Positions 1 through 8,323 of a stretch of DNA of 64,000 nucleotides are shown here, in pieces. Source of the DNA: an uncultured Bacteroidales bacterium (lineage in GTDB: Bacteria > Bacteroidota > Bacteroidia > Bacteroidales > UBA932); NCBI GenBank assembly GCA_900544815.1, contig UQWT01000001.1, positions 1-64,000 of the forward strand. The letters run 5' to 3'. The notes under the pieces are model-generated. The model saw only the letters and a list, made by a program, of their open reading frames with translations. It was not told the origin of the DNA and did not search any database. A program made the position numbers and the translations under genes. How positions within the stretch are numbered: the first letter of the stretch is position 1; each line of letters starts with the position of its first letter.

Positions 1-831
1 GCCAAATTAGAGAAACCATATTGGAAAGGTTTCTATGGAATGATTGCCTATACTTACAGCAATGGTAAATCATTGAATGATGGTTGGGGTGATCAGGTAT
101 ATTCAGCATTCCAAAGTGCAGCAACTGTAAACGGTAACAATATTCAGACTTTAGGCTATGCTTCATATATAATGCCTCACAGGCTTATTGCCAATATTTC
201 TTACAGCAAAGAATATGCTAAGCATTTTAGAACAGGTATCAGTCTGTTCTATGAAGGCGGTCCTCAGGGCAAGGTTTCATACACGTATACATCTAATATA
301 GTTGGTGATTATGGTGGACAGAACCTTATATATGTGCCGGCGTCTAAAGACGAGTTGAAATTTGCACAATATAATTATAAAGATGCAAGTGGTCAGACCC
401 AAACTTATACAGCTGAGCAACAGGCAGAGGATTTCTGGAACTTTATTAACAATAATAAATATCTAAAGACCAGAAAGGGTAAATATGCAGAGCGTAACGG
501 TTTGGTTTATCCATGGGTTAATCAGTTCGATCTTAAAATTACTCAGGATTTCTTTATCCAGTCTAAGAACGGTATGAGAAATACACTTCAGATTGGCTTG
601 GATATTAAGAATGTTGGTAATCTTCTTAACAAGAATTGGGGCAATATGAAATCTGCTACCGCCAATCAAATTCTGAAGCAGACAAATAAGAGAACTGCCG
701 GTGGTGCGACCGAGCCTGTTTATAACTTCCAGCGTAACGGTACAGAGGTTCTTAAGGATGCATTTACCAATACATTCGGTACCTCATCTACCTACCTAAT
801 GCAGATAAGTGTTAGATATATGTTCAACTAA
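1..831 (+). CDS. TonB-dependent receptor, Oar-like (3' part only)
   Basis: The frame is open from the first base of the window, so this is the C-terminal part (about 276 residues) of a longer outer-membrane protein. It is rich in alternating beta-strand segments with aromatic residues. It has the 'NQFDLKITQDFF' and 'KNVGNLLNKNWG' segments known from Oar-type/carboxypeptidase-regulatory-domain TonB-dependent receptors, and it ends in a barrel-terminal strand with a final aromatic residue (RYMFN). Family knowledge says such receptors import substrates with TonB energy. The plug domain and signal peptide lie outside the window and the substrate cannot be told. A strong hairpin terminator follows directly. 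Confidence 0.8.
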   Translation, partial: AKLEKPYWKGFYGMIAYTYSNGKSLNDGWGDQVYSAFQSAATVNGNNIQTLGYASYIMPHRLIANISYSKEYAKHFRTGISLFYEGGPQGKVSYTYTSNIVGDYGGQNLIYVPASKDELKFAQYNYKDASGQTQTYTAEQQAEDFWNFINNNKYLKTRKGKYAERNGLVYPWVNQFDLKITQDFFIQSKNGMRNTLQIGLDIKNVGNLLNKNWGNMKSATANQILKQTNKRTAGGATEPVYNFQRNGTEVLKDAFTNTFGTSSTYLMQISVRYMFN

Positions 832-852
832 CATACTCTAATCATATAAGTC

Positions 853-886
853 AAAACGGCGAGCAGAAACAGCTCGCCGTTTTTTT
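853..886. terminator. Rho-independent terminator after the TonB receptor
   Basis: A 9-bp perfect stem (ACGGCGAGC at 856-864, GCTCGCCGT at 872-880) with a 7-base loop is followed by seven T. Flanking A and T runs extend the stem. It ends the receptor transcript and may also stop the convergent protease gene, though the T run is shorter on that strand. Confidence 0.85.
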
Positions 887-914
887 GAAGTGGATGTGTT
901 GTCATTAGGTGTGC

Positions 915-2147
915 TTACCATTGCACTTTATAAAGAAAGTACGATGTTCCTTTATACTGAATACTATTTCCTTGCCAATTTTCGTCAATAAGATATGTAT
1001 CTACTAATTGATATTCACTCATACCTGCAGTAAGCATTATATTATACCTAGAATAGTTATAATCACTTTGGCTGTTGTAATTATAAAATCCTATTTGTAT
1101 TAACCTATCATTCTCCAATGTGTAAGGTTGTGTACACTTCGCATCTTTGAAAAATAGTAGTTTATTTGTAGCCTCGTATTCATAATAATCATAATTTTGA
1201 TCAACGACATCTCTTATGATAGTTATATCTTCAACTAATTTTATATAGAATGGTGTATTGGCATTTCCATATATAACTTGCAGCGCTTTAATATCACCTA
1301 AAGACAAACTGTAATTGCGCCAAAACGCATTCCCGCTTTTTGTCGTCATAGTTGGGACACTTTCATCTATCGCAAAATTATTATATGAACCGTATAGCAT
1401 AATGGAGTAAAAATCAAATTCGCCATAGTCAAAACCGTAATAATTTTGTTCTGTATATTTCTGAAAATTGTGCTGTTTCTCCTGTTTTATATTTTGGAAG
1501 TTAACGGTAATATAATTGTCTCTGTCTGCTCTTGTATGTTCATGAGCAATACCGAGTGCATGCATTATTTCATGTACTCCGGATATAGCTCTGTTCTGAA
1601 TATTTGCTCCCAAGTTGATATATTGGCGTCCGCCTACACTTCCTATACTTGAGTAAGCGGCATTGGCATCTGATGAAATAAACTCAATATAGTCTCCGTT
1701 AGTTGCCCTTGTAAATGTAATTGTAGGAACTCTTTGTGATATTGCATTCATGGCACTATAAACATCACTCGGATTTACAAAATCATCAGCTATATTATAA
1801 TAAACAACACCATTGTGCCAAAAATCCCCGGGTCTTGTAATAATAGCGCTTTTGGTGCTGACACTGTTCTCTTTTAAATATTCCACCTGTTTTGGCGTGA
1901 GAATAATATCACCGTCAATTACAGGAATAGAGTCTCTGTAGTAATCTATAACAACTCCATTAGACAATGTTACCTGTTTACTTGCTTCGTTAGGGAATGC
2001 TTCCAAGATTTGGCATACTTCGTTGGATTGTTCATTTAATTTTGGGCAATGTTCATCTTCAACAACTTTGTTGCATGAAGAAAATAATGCAAAGCATCCT
2101 ATTAAATAGATTGATAGAATGTTGTTAAATAAACTTCTGTTTTTCAT
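915..2147 (-). CDS. Astacin-family (M12A) zinc metalloprotease lipoprotein
   Basis: The N-terminus is a lipoprotein signal with a lipobox-like LFSSC, so the mature protein should be anchored from Cys25. The astacin zinc signature HEIMHALGIAHEH is at about residues 192-204, giving ligands H192, H196 and H202 and catalytic E193. The Met-turn SIMLY is at 248-252, with Tyr252 as the usual fifth-ligand position. The catalytic domain spans roughly residues 105-300. The last ~110 residues match no family I recognise. It is probably surface or periplasmic and cleaves proteins, as flavastacin-like enzymes do; the substrate is unknown. It stands alone between two terminators, with its own promoter-like site upstream. 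Confidence 0.85.
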   Translation of the reverse strand: MKNRSLFNNILSIYLIGCFALFSSCNKVVEDEHCPKLNEQSNEVCQILEAFPNEASKQVTLSNGVVIDYYRDSIPVIDGDIILTPKQVEYLKENSVSTKSAIITRPGDFWHNGVVYYNIADDFVNPSDVYSAMNAISQRVPTITFTRATNGDYIEFISSDANAAYSSIGSVGGRQYINLGANIQNRAISGVHEIMHALGIAHEHTRADRDNYITVNFQNIKQEKQHNFQKYTEQNYYGFDYGEFDFYSIMLYGSYNNFAIDESVPTMTTKSGNAFWRNYSLSLGDIKALQVIYGNANTPFYIKLVEDITIIRDVVDQNYDYYEYEATNKLLFFKDAKCTQPYTLENDRLIQIGFYNYNSQSDYNYSRYNIMLTAGMSEYQLVDTYLIDENWQGNSIQYKGTSYFLYKVQW

Positions 2148-2248
2148 CTCGTTAAATTTTATAAGTTAATAATTGTATTATATGCCATCTAAATGGCAAT
2201 TTTGTCCTATATAACACATAAGTAACTATGCGATTGAATCTTACTTTG

Positions 2249-2278
2249 CGAATATAATAAAAAATTGTAGTACGGCAA
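2249..2278 (-). promoter_or_regulatory. Promoter-like site for the astacin gene
   Basis: Read on the minus strand: TTG (2278-2276), a 19-base spacer, then TATATTCG (2256-2249). This is close to the Bacteroidota -33 TTG / -7 TAnnTTTG layout, with one mismatch in the -7 box. It would give a leader of about 95 bases. Confidence 0.5.
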
Positions 2279-2424
2279 CTTTTTACTATAATCAATTAGC
2301 AAGAGCTACAGCATGCAGGTATTTGCTTAAATGCTTGTTTTAGTTGAGCTAATTTATCTTTTTGAGGAGTACATGAGTCACTCTGTACTTAATGATTACT
2401 AAATTCCTCTATCCCTTTTAATAT

Positions 2425-2460
2425 AAAAAAATCCCGAGAAAGCCTTTCAGCTCTCGGGAT
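2425..2460 (-). terminator. Terminator of the DUF4270 gene
   Basis: A 9-bp perfect stem (2431-2439 with 2452-2460) has a 12-base loop. On the minus strand it is followed by a run of seven T. It lies 24 bases past the DUF4270 stop codon. Confidence 0.8.
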
Positions 2461-2483
2461 TATATTGTTATGGATAATATAAG

Positions 2484-3845
2484 CTACTTTACTACCGTAT
2501 ACAGTAACCTCAGCACCGGAGGGTTTTTACCGGCAGGCCCGTTAATCCAGCAGCTGTAGTAAGATGTGAGATTTGTGTAGTATGTAACATTGCCATAGTA
2601 ATCTGTCTCCTGTGTTACAGCTGTAAACCATAAATCCAAACCATCGTCAACGAGAGCTGCCTCATCTTTCATAAAATACTTCTGAATTGTAGATGAACAA
2701 TCCATACTATATTGTTGTAAGGATTTGTTTGCCGTGCCTCTGCCAGATTCTGCATATATGTCATTTACAGGATAGTAATACTTTGCCAATGCCGCTGTAT
2801 CCCTTGTGGTAGGGTATAGGTCAGACGGATAGTTGGTATAGTCGTATGTTGCATTGGGCGTAAACGGAAAGATGAACGATGCTTTGCTTACAGCAATGTT
2901 CTTAGGATTGTAGTTGTTCGCTGCGCACCACTTGTCCAGAGTCTCTTTAAGTTCTTTTGCGCTTATGTATGGTTTCATTCCCGACAAACCCTCTGCCGGA
3001 AGCCTCTCCAAATCTGTTCTGCCCGCCATATCCTCTACACTGCTTTTAGGTCTTGAGGTGTTGAGACAGAAGCCGTTACCGAATTTGAAGAATATCGTAG
3101 TGTCTTTTGCACTCAGATTGCTCTCCCATGTTGGAGTAAAGTTTATTCTCATTCTTACTGTTGCATCGCTAAGGTTAAAAAGGGTAATCTTGCCTCCGTT
3201 TACAGGTTTTACAGCTGGCTCAGATACAACATACAGACCTTTGAATCTCTCCATAAACAGCGAGTTGGAATCTAATTGAGACTTGGTTGCTGTGAGTATC
3301 TCCTCTCCAAGTGATTTGTTGAGGTGAACAGTAAGCGAGTCCCCTAATAAAAGTGCCGGCGCAGCATTTAGTGGTGTAGACTCGTAATCATCTGTGGTTA
3401 GTGAGTTCTGGTACCTGTAAGTGCTGTCCAACACCTTTGTAGTTCTGTACACATTTACATTCTCAACTAATCCTGTCTGGTCTTCATTAAGATACTGTGT
3501 GCTTGATACCGGAATGGTAAGTGCAATGCTCTCCAACTTTGCATTTTTCCCAAAACTCAGCCCTTCGTATGAAAGGGCTATATTGGCTGCAGATGAAAAG
3601 TTTATCTCTCCAAACTCGTTAGATCTTAGATTGCCTATTATTATTTTACTTGCATTTCTGCCCTGAACGTTAGACATTGTGTTCAGTGTTAGAGGAACGG
3701 GGATGTCTACCGTTTTAAGATATATCTTCTCGTCATCTGGGATAAAGTCTTTGCCTACCTCTTTGTTAACGGATATACAGGACGCTGCGAGCGACATTCC
3801 CAACGACAGAGCGGCTATGTGGCGGAATAAATCCTTAAATTGCAT
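2484..3845 (-). CDS. DUF4270 family lipoprotein
   Basis: 453 residues with a lipoprotein signal (about residues 1-23, lipobox SLAASC). The opening of the mature part, 'VGKDFIPDDEKIYLKTVDIPV', is characteristic of the Bacteroidota-specific DUF4270 family. The body is beta-rich and looks like an exported envelope protein. Its biochemical role is unknown. Its start overlaps the 3' end of the GT5 gene by 11 bases, so the two are probably co-translated; this pairing is known from other Bacteroidales. The TTGTCGGGAA motif lies inside it at 2978-2987. Confidence 0.85.
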   Translation of the reverse strand: MQFKDLFRHIAALSLGMSLAASCISVNKEVGKDFIPDDEKIYLKTVDIPVPLTLNTMSNVQGRNASKIIIGNLRSNEFGEINFSSAANIALSYEGLSFGKNAKLESIALTIPVSSTQYLNEDQTGLVENVNVYRTTKVLDSTYRYQNSLTTDDYESTPLNAAPALLLGDSLTVHLNKSLGEEILTATKSQLDSNSLFMERFKGLYVVSEPAVKPVNGGKITLFNLSDATVRMRINFTPTWESNLSAKDTTIFFKFGNGFCLNTSRPKSSVEDMAGRTDLERLPAEGLSGMKPYISAKELKETLDKWCAANNYNPKNIAVSKASFIFPFTPNATYDYTNYPSDLYPTTRDTAALAKYYYPVNDIYAESGRGTANKSLQQYSMDCSSTIQKYFMKDEAALVDDGLDLWFTAVTQETDYYGNVTYYTNLTSYYSCWINGPAGKNPPVLRLLYTVVK

Positions 3846-4671
3846 TGTTACTTAGTATTTGATCGTAAAACGAATTGTACTTTTCTATGTATGCATTCTG
3901 TGGATCATCTATGTCTATGTATGGAAGAACCGGTAGCCCGGAATTTGCCACAGCGTCTGCAATCTCTGTGTTTAGAGCGTTGCTCCCAATGATGATTCCG
4001 TTTGCATACTGAATGGCCAATTTAGCAAGATTTATGCCATTGGGATTTTTTAGAATTTCCAAATCTTTTGCTTTAATGCCTGGTACTGTTACCTTTGAAG
4101 CCATATCTGCTGCAAACGGTTCATCTGCAACCTCATCGTAGAGAGATAAAATTAATTTGCTGTCTGCAAAGATAGGGTCATCCTTGTATGCCTTCTTTAA
4201 ATAGATTGGTACAAGGTGCGATATCCATCCTTGACAATGGATAATATCCGGCTTCCAGCGAAGTTTCTTTACAGTTTCCAATACTCCGCGGGCAAAAAAA
4301 TTTGCACGTTCATCGTTGTCTGCAAAAAATGGTTCCTTTTCGTCTCCGTAGACAAATTTTCTGTAAAAGTAATCGTCATTATCAATAAAGTAAACCTGCA
4401 TTCTTGCAGATGATATGGAAGCAACCTTTATGATCAGAGGGCGGTCTACGTCATTTACCACAATGTTCATCCCTGACAGACGGATGACTTCGTGCAACTG
4501 ATTTCTCCGCTCATTTATACAGCCGTATCTTGGCATAAACGAACGGATCTCCTTTCCGCTTTCCTGAACACCTTGAGGGAGATATCTTCCAACTTTTGAT
4601 ATGGTTGTCTCCGGCAGGTACGGGAAAATCTCGGAATTTACAAATAATACTCTCTTTGGCTCTTCTTTCAT
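3835..4671 (-). CDS. Glycogen/starch synthase, GT5 N-terminal domain protein
   Basis: 278 residues matching only the N-terminal half (GT-B acceptor-side domain) of glycogen synthase: 'VLFVNSEIFPYLPET' at the start and the 'PDIIHCQGW' segment mid-protein. Full GlgA enzymes are about 480 residues with a C-terminal ADP-glucose binding domain, which is absent. Similar short versions annotated glycogen/starch synthase exist in Bacteroidales. It may therefore be non-catalytic or need a partner; the function is inferred by homology only. I chose the ATG at 4671 (MKEEPKRVLFVN) over a TTG three codons upstream. A -7-like box lies at 4690-4697. Confidence 0.8.
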   Translation of the reverse strand: MKEEPKRVLFVNSEIFPYLPETTISKVGRYLPQGVQESGKEIRSFMPRYGCINERRNQLHEVIRLSGMNIVVNDVDRPLIIKVASISSARMQVYFIDNDDYFYRKFVYGDEKEPFFADNDERANFFARGVLETVKKLRWKPDIIHCQGWISHLVPIYLKKAYKDDPIFADSKLILSLYDEVADEPFAADMASKVTVPGIKAKDLEILKNPNGINLAKLAIQYANGIIIGSNALNTEIADAVANSGLPVLPYIDIDDPQNAYIEKYNSFYDQILSNNAI

Positions 4672-4689
4672 AATCAACAATTTTCATTA

Positions 4690-4697
4690 CAAAGATA
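4690..4697 (-). promoter_or_regulatory. -7 box for the GT5/DUF4270 operon
   Basis: Reads TATCTTTG on the minus strand, a perfect TAnnTTTG match about 20 bases before the ATG. No clear -33 TTG was found at the right spacing. It is divergent from the ftsX box. Confidence 0.4.
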
Positions 4698-4729
4698 GCA
4701 AAAAAAAATTAAAGAATACTTTTTTTATA

Positions 4730-4737
4730 TATCTTTG
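4730..4737 (+). promoter_or_regulatory. -7 box for the ftsX operon
   Basis: TATCTTTG is a perfect TAnnTTTG match about 78 bases before the ftsX ATG. The -33 element is not clear. Confidence 0.4.
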
Positions 4738-4814
4738 AGGTTTAAAAGCTATTTTGGGATGCTTTTAAATTTGTTATATCTCAGCCGATTACCTCTTTTT
4801 GAGGTCTTTATTCA

Positions 4815-5693
4815 ATGAAAAAACGAGATTCCAACATAATTGAGAGAAGACTTCTTCACTCGTATCTCTCTTCAATTGTCAGTATAAGCTTGGTGCTTCT
4901 GCTGATTGGGGTCTTTGGTATGCTTATGGTTAATGTGCATCGGTTTTCCAATTTCTTTAAGGAGAATGTAAAGGTTACGGTTATTCTGGTGGGGAGCGCG
5001 GATGATGTTGCCGGGCATGAGATTGAAAAGGCTGTTTCATCAATGCCTCAGGTGAAAGATGTTGTATATGTTTCCAAGGATCAGGGAACAAAAGAGATGC
5101 AGGAGATGTTGGGGGAGGATTTTCTAAATGTTTTTGAAACTAATCCTATACCTATAAGTTTAGAGGTGGGGCTTAAGGGGGAGTACTTCAATTCAGATTC
5201 CGTAGCAGTTTTCGTACAGCAATTGGAGGAGAATGATATAGTAGAGGAGGTTGTCTACAAGTCTAATGTAATAGATGTTATAAACAGCAATATAGAGAAG
5301 ATAGGCATTGCTTTTACTGTGTTTGTTGTTCTGCTTCTGTTCATCTCGTTTGTGCTTATCAACAATACGGTAAGGCTTAATGTCTTTCATAAGAGATTCT
5401 CCATATATACCATGAAATTGGTTGGGGCAACAAGGGCGTTTATAAGGGCCCCGTTCTTGCTGAAAGCTGTTTTTCAAGGTGTGTTGTCGGGACTCATAGC
5501 GGATCTTGCTCTGTTGGGTATTCTGTTTCTGTTAAAGAGCGAGTTTGCCATGATGTTTGAGATTATAGACGTGGGACTTTTGGCAATGGTACTTGGCGCT
5601 GTAATACTGTTGGGTGTGCTTATATGCGTATTGTGCACCTATTTTGTGATCAACAGGTTGGTGGCTCTCACCACAGATGAGCTTTACTACTGA
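4815..5693 (+). CDS. ftsX: Cell division protein FtsX
   Basis: 292 residues in the FtsX layout. There is a cytoplasmic N-terminus ('RRLLHSYLSSIVSISLVLLL'), a first membrane helix, and a periplasmic domain (about 45-165). Three more membrane helices follow, with the conserved 'FSIYTMKLVGATRAFIRAPF' loop before the last pair. With FtsE it forms the ABC-like complex that controls cell-wall hydrolases at the septum. ftsE is not adjacent here. It is first in an operon-like run with DUF3098, uppP and lpxH. Confidence 0.93.
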   Translation: MKKRDSNIIERRLLHSYLSSIVSISLVLLLIGVFGMLMVNVHRFSNFFKENVKVTVILVGSADDVAGHEIEKAVSSMPQVKDVVYVSKDQGTKEMQEMLGEDFLNVFETNPIPISLEVGLKGEYFNSDSVAVFVQQLEENDIVEEVVYKSNVIDVINSNIEKIGIAFTVFVVLLLFISFVLINNTVRLNVFHKRFSIYTMKLVGATRAFIRAPFLLKAVFQGVLSGLIADLALLGILFLLKSEFAMMFEIIDVGLLAMVLGAVILLGVLICVLCTYFVINRLVALTTDELYY

Positions 5694-5725
5694 TTTTTGT
5701 AACTGAAATTTATTGTATTTAATAT

Positions 5726-5959
5726 ATGAAGTCTGATTTTGCTATACCAAAAAAGAATATCCTGTATATCATTGCAGGTTTTTTAGTAATGCTCCTTGGT
5801 TATCTGCTTATGACCGGCGGTGGGAGCGATAATCCTAACGAGTTCAATTATGCAATGTTTAATTTTAGGAGAACAGTGCTGGCTCCCGTTATGATTATTG
5901 TGGGGATGGTCTTGGAGATTGTTGCCATAATGTATAGAGGAGGTAAGGGTAATGAGTAG
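5726..5959 (+). CDS. DUF3098 small membrane protein
   Basis: 77 residues with two membrane helices around a 'FRRTVLAPVMII' segment, typical of the DUF3098 family found beside ftsX in Bacteroidota. The function is unknown. Its last 8 bases overlap the start of uppP, so translation is likely coupled. Confidence 0.85.
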   Translation: MKSDFAIPKKNILYIIAGFLVMLLGYLLMTGGGSDNPNEFNYAMFNFRRTVLAPVMIIVGMVLEIVAIMYRGGKGNE

Positions 5960-6764
5960 TTTAGAGGCAATATTCCTTGGGTTGGTGCAGGGACTTACGG
6001 AGTTCCTGCCTGTGAGTAGCAGTGGGCATCTTACTATATTCAAGGAGTTTCTTGGGATAGAACAAAGCAATTTGAGCTTTGAGGTGGCTGTCCATGCTGC
6101 TACCGTATTGAGCACCATAGTAGTCTTCCGGCATGAGATAATAAAGCTATTTACAGGCTTCTTTTCTAAGGGTATGAATTATGAGAAGCGGTATGTATTT
6201 ATGATACTTGTTTCCATGATCCCCGTTTTTATAGTAGGAATGTTCTTTAAAGAGAGCGTTGAAGCTGTCTTTGGCAGTGGCCTTATGGTTGTAGGGATCA
6301 TGCTGTTTGTTACGGCTGTGTTGTTGTCTCTGAGCGAGGTTCTTACCAAGAGACAGATGGCAAGGGGGAATGACGGCTCTCCGCTCAATTTTAAGAATAC
6401 ATTTCTTATGGGGTGTGCTCAGGCTATAGCCGTGCTTCCCGGGCTTTCGCGTTCCGGCTCCACTATCTCTACAGGGCTTATTTTGGGCGCAAAGAAGAGC
6501 GATGTTGCCCAGTTTTCGTTCCTTATGGTGCTTATACCCATTCTGGGCGAGGCATTTTTAGAACTTGTTGGTGGCAATTTTACCTCTGCGGAGTCATCGA
6601 TAGCAACATTGCCTCTGCTGCTTGGTTTTATATCTGCCTTCCTTAGCGGGTTATTTGCATGTAAAGTGATGATAAATTTGGTTAAGAGGGCCAAATTGTG
6701 GGGCTTTGCTGTCTACTGCTGTATTGCAGGTGCTGTCTGCATTATCTATAGTATCTGTGCTTAA
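5952..6764 (+). CDS. uppP: Undecaprenyl-diphosphate phosphatase UppP (BacA)
   Basis: 270 residues, the usual length. The two family motifs are present: 'GLTEFLPVSSSGHL' near the N-terminus and 'LPGLSRSGSTI' near residue 165, with several membrane helices. It dephosphorylates undecaprenyl diphosphate to recycle the lipid carrier for peptidoglycan and surface glycans, and loss of this step causes bacitracin sensitivity in other bacteria. Its position after ftsX-DUF3098 matches the usual Bacteroidota order. Confidence 0.95.
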   Translation: MSSLEAIFLGLVQGLTEFLPVSSSGHLTIFKEFLGIEQSNLSFEVAVHAATVLSTIVVFRHEIIKLFTGFFSKGMNYEKRYVFMILVSMIPVFIVGMFFKESVEAVFGSGLMVVGIMLFVTAVLLSLSEVLTKRQMARGNDGSPLNFKNTFLMGCAQAIAVLPGLSRSGSTISTGLILGAKKSDVAQFSFLMVLIPILGEAFLELVGGNFTSAESSIATLPLLLGFISAFLSGLFACKVMINLVKRAKLWGFAVYCCIAGAVCIIYSICA

Positions 6765-6784
6765 CAAGGTTGCAGGGGAGAGAT

Positions 6785-7525
6785 ATGTACTATTTTGTAT
6801 CTGATATACATCTAGGACTTAATCATTTGGATCCTGTTGAGCGAGAGCGCAGGTTTGCCTCTTTCCTAAACGGGCTGCCTGCCAATACAAAAGCTGTTTA
6901 TATGCTTGGCGATATCTTTGATTTTTGGTATGAGTACAAGAATGTGGTTCCAAGGGGTTTTACCCGTGTGCTCGGGGCAATGGCAGCATTGGTAGACAGG
7001 GGTGTTGAGATCTGTTTTTTTAACGGTAACCACGATATATGGACATATTCGTACCTGCAGAATGAGATTGGGGTTAAACTTCTTAAACAGCCATATATAG
7101 TTGAAATAGAGGGGAAACGGTTTTGTTTGGGGCATGGAGATGCTCTTGGGGATGGTGATAAAGGGTATAAATTCCTGCGCTCTGTCTTCTATAACAGATT
7201 TCTCCAGATTCTTTTTAGTGGAATACATCCCCGCTGGGCCTTTAAATTGGCGCATTCATGGAGCAGGCATAACAGGCTTTCGAGGGATATAAGCGGAGAG
7301 TTTAAGGGTGAGAATGAGCGGATTGTAAGGTTCGCAGAGAATTATAATGCAAATCTTCTTCCCGACAAAAAAGTCGATTATTTTATCTTTGGTCACTATC
7401 ATTATTGCACTGATTACAGATTAAAGAATGGTGGCGAGCTGTTTATAATGGGGGAGTGGATACATACTTTTGATTATCTGTCGTATTCCGGCGGCGGACG
7501 ACCTCAAAGAGAGTATTATCTGTAA
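6785..7525 (+). CDS. lpxH: UDP-2,3-diacylglucosamine diphosphatase, LpxH type
   Basis: A calcineurin-like phosphoesterase with the metal-binding series SDIHLG, GDIFDFW, NGNHD, GHGD and GHYH. It releases lipid X from UDP-2,3-diacylglucosamine in lipid A synthesis at the inner membrane. I chose the ATG at 6785 (MYYFVSDIHLG, preceded by a GGGGAGAG ribosome-binding-like stretch) over a TTG at 6770. It is last in the ftsX-DUF3098-uppP run, 20 bases after uppP. A repeat element with hairpin potential separates it from the convergent DUF4294 gene. TTGTCGGGAAG occurs at 7368-7378 (minus). Confidence 0.88.
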   Translation: MYYFVSDIHLGLNHLDPVERERRFASFLNGLPANTKAVYMLGDIFDFWYEYKNVVPRGFTRVLGAMAALVDRGVEICFFNGNHDIWTYSYLQNEIGVKLLKQPYIVEIEGKRFCLGHGDALGDGDKGYKFLRSVFYNRFLQILFSGIHPRWAFKLAHSWSRHNRLSRDISGEFKGENERIVRFAENYNANLLPDKKVDYFIFGHYHYCTDYRLKNGGELFIMGEWIHTFDYLSYSGGGRPQREYYL

Positions 7526-7633
7526 TAAGTTAATAGTTGAGAGTTTATAGTGTATAGAGAAAAGCTTTGGCGTTGGCTATCAAAATTAAATTAGCTAAAG
7601 CAAAAGCTAATGCTAACGCCAACTCCAACGCTA
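7526..7633. repeat. Interspersed repeat copy A
   Basis: It holds the AT-rich module (7535-7560), the 35-base core on the minus strand (7568-7602), and a GCYAAY hexamer tract (7609-7630) running into the TAG stop of the DUF4294 gene. The outer arms GGCGTTGGC (7570-7578) and GCTAACGCC (7613-7621) pair except for one G-T. The repeat can therefore form a large hairpin between two convergent genes and might end both transcripts. Related copies lie at 8391-8680, 10160-10385, 30335-30715, 33250-33359 and 49640-49669. Confidence 0.7.
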
Positions 7634-8323
7634 TTTGTTGAACATGGAGTAGTATAGGAAGTCAAAGGTTCCTTGGTGGTACATCTCTACAAGCTCTTCT
7701 ACGTTTTTGTCTTCTCCGTATTTGTCATAAGGTTTCTTTAGGTCAGACCCAAAAAGTTTTGCGACTCCTTGCCAAAATCCCGCCGTTATCCCACCTTTGT
7801 AACCTTTTATAACATAAAAGGATGCCCTGCCAAGCTCTCTGTCTAACAGCTTTAAGAGCAGTTTGCCTTGCGAGAATGTGAGGTTTCTTAAAGGTTTTTC
7901 AAACTCTTTGAAGAGTCTCTTTTCGTATTGGTTGATATATTTGTCCCGCTCCCTTTTTGTAAAGTTGGAGTGTTGTATAACACTGTCTGCCTCAAGTGTT
8001 ATCTCCTTTGCTTTTAGTGCATACGGATAAACCTTCTTAAAGTTCCATACAAGTCTGTAGTATTGCCTCCATGCTTTGCTTTTTTTCCAGTTGGCCGGGC
8101 GGTAGATTACCTTTATCTCCCTAAGGTTGTCAAAAAAGACAGTGTCTCCGTTAATAATCTCAAAGTTAAGTATTTTGTTCTTTATCTCCGGAGCTATTAC
8201 GTTGCGGGGAAGCCTGTACATTGAATCGGGTCGGTTGTATTTGTTGTACTTGGGCAGAAACCCTTGGGCAAAAAGGCTCGGCGGCAATGCAAGTATAAAT
8301 AATATGATTAACAATCTTCCCAT
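7631..8323 (-). CDS. DUF4294 family exported protein
   Basis: About 230 residues with a signal peptide (MGRLLIILFILALPPSLFAQ), then the DUF4294 domain ('INGDTVFFDNLREIKVI' through 'GFWQGVAKLFGSDLK'). The family is Bacteroidota-specific and exported; its role is unknown. I chose the ATG at 8323, which puts the signal peptide first; an ATG at 8344 would add 7 residues. The TAG stop is followed directly by the hexamer repeat, which may supply the stop codon. Confidence 0.82.
   Translation of the reverse strand: MGRLLIILFILALPPSLFAQGFLPKYNKYNRPDSMYRLPRNVIAPEIKNKILNFEIINGDTVFFDNLREIKVIYRPANWKKSKAWRQYYRLVWNFKKVYPYALKAKEITLEADSVIQHSNFTKRERDKYINQYEKRLFKEFEKPLRNLTFSQGKLLLKLLDRELGRASFYVIKGYKGGITAGFWQGVAKLFGSDLKKPYDKYGEDKNVEELVEMYHQGTFDFLYYSMFNK

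Larger units (their letters stand above)
2148..2483. other. Intergenic region upstream of the astacin gene
   Basis: This 336-base AT-rich gap holds a promoter-like site for the minus-strand protease gene (2249-2278) and the terminator of the DUF4270 gene (2425-2460). I see no open frame, tRNA or repeat in the rest. Confidence 0.6.

Noticed and set aside
2431..2460. Hairpin considered as a repeat-family member
   Set aside because: It has a T run on the minus strand, matches no other sequence in the window and fits a simple terminator.
5783..6118. Open frames on the strand opposite real genes, such as this one across DUF3098 and uppP
   Set aside because: No family resemblance, and they lie inside strongly supported genes. 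They are by-products of base composition.
7526..7633. CRISPR array in the GCCAAC-rich repeats
   Set aside because: The units are 6-base and degenerate with no unique spacers, and no cas genes are present.
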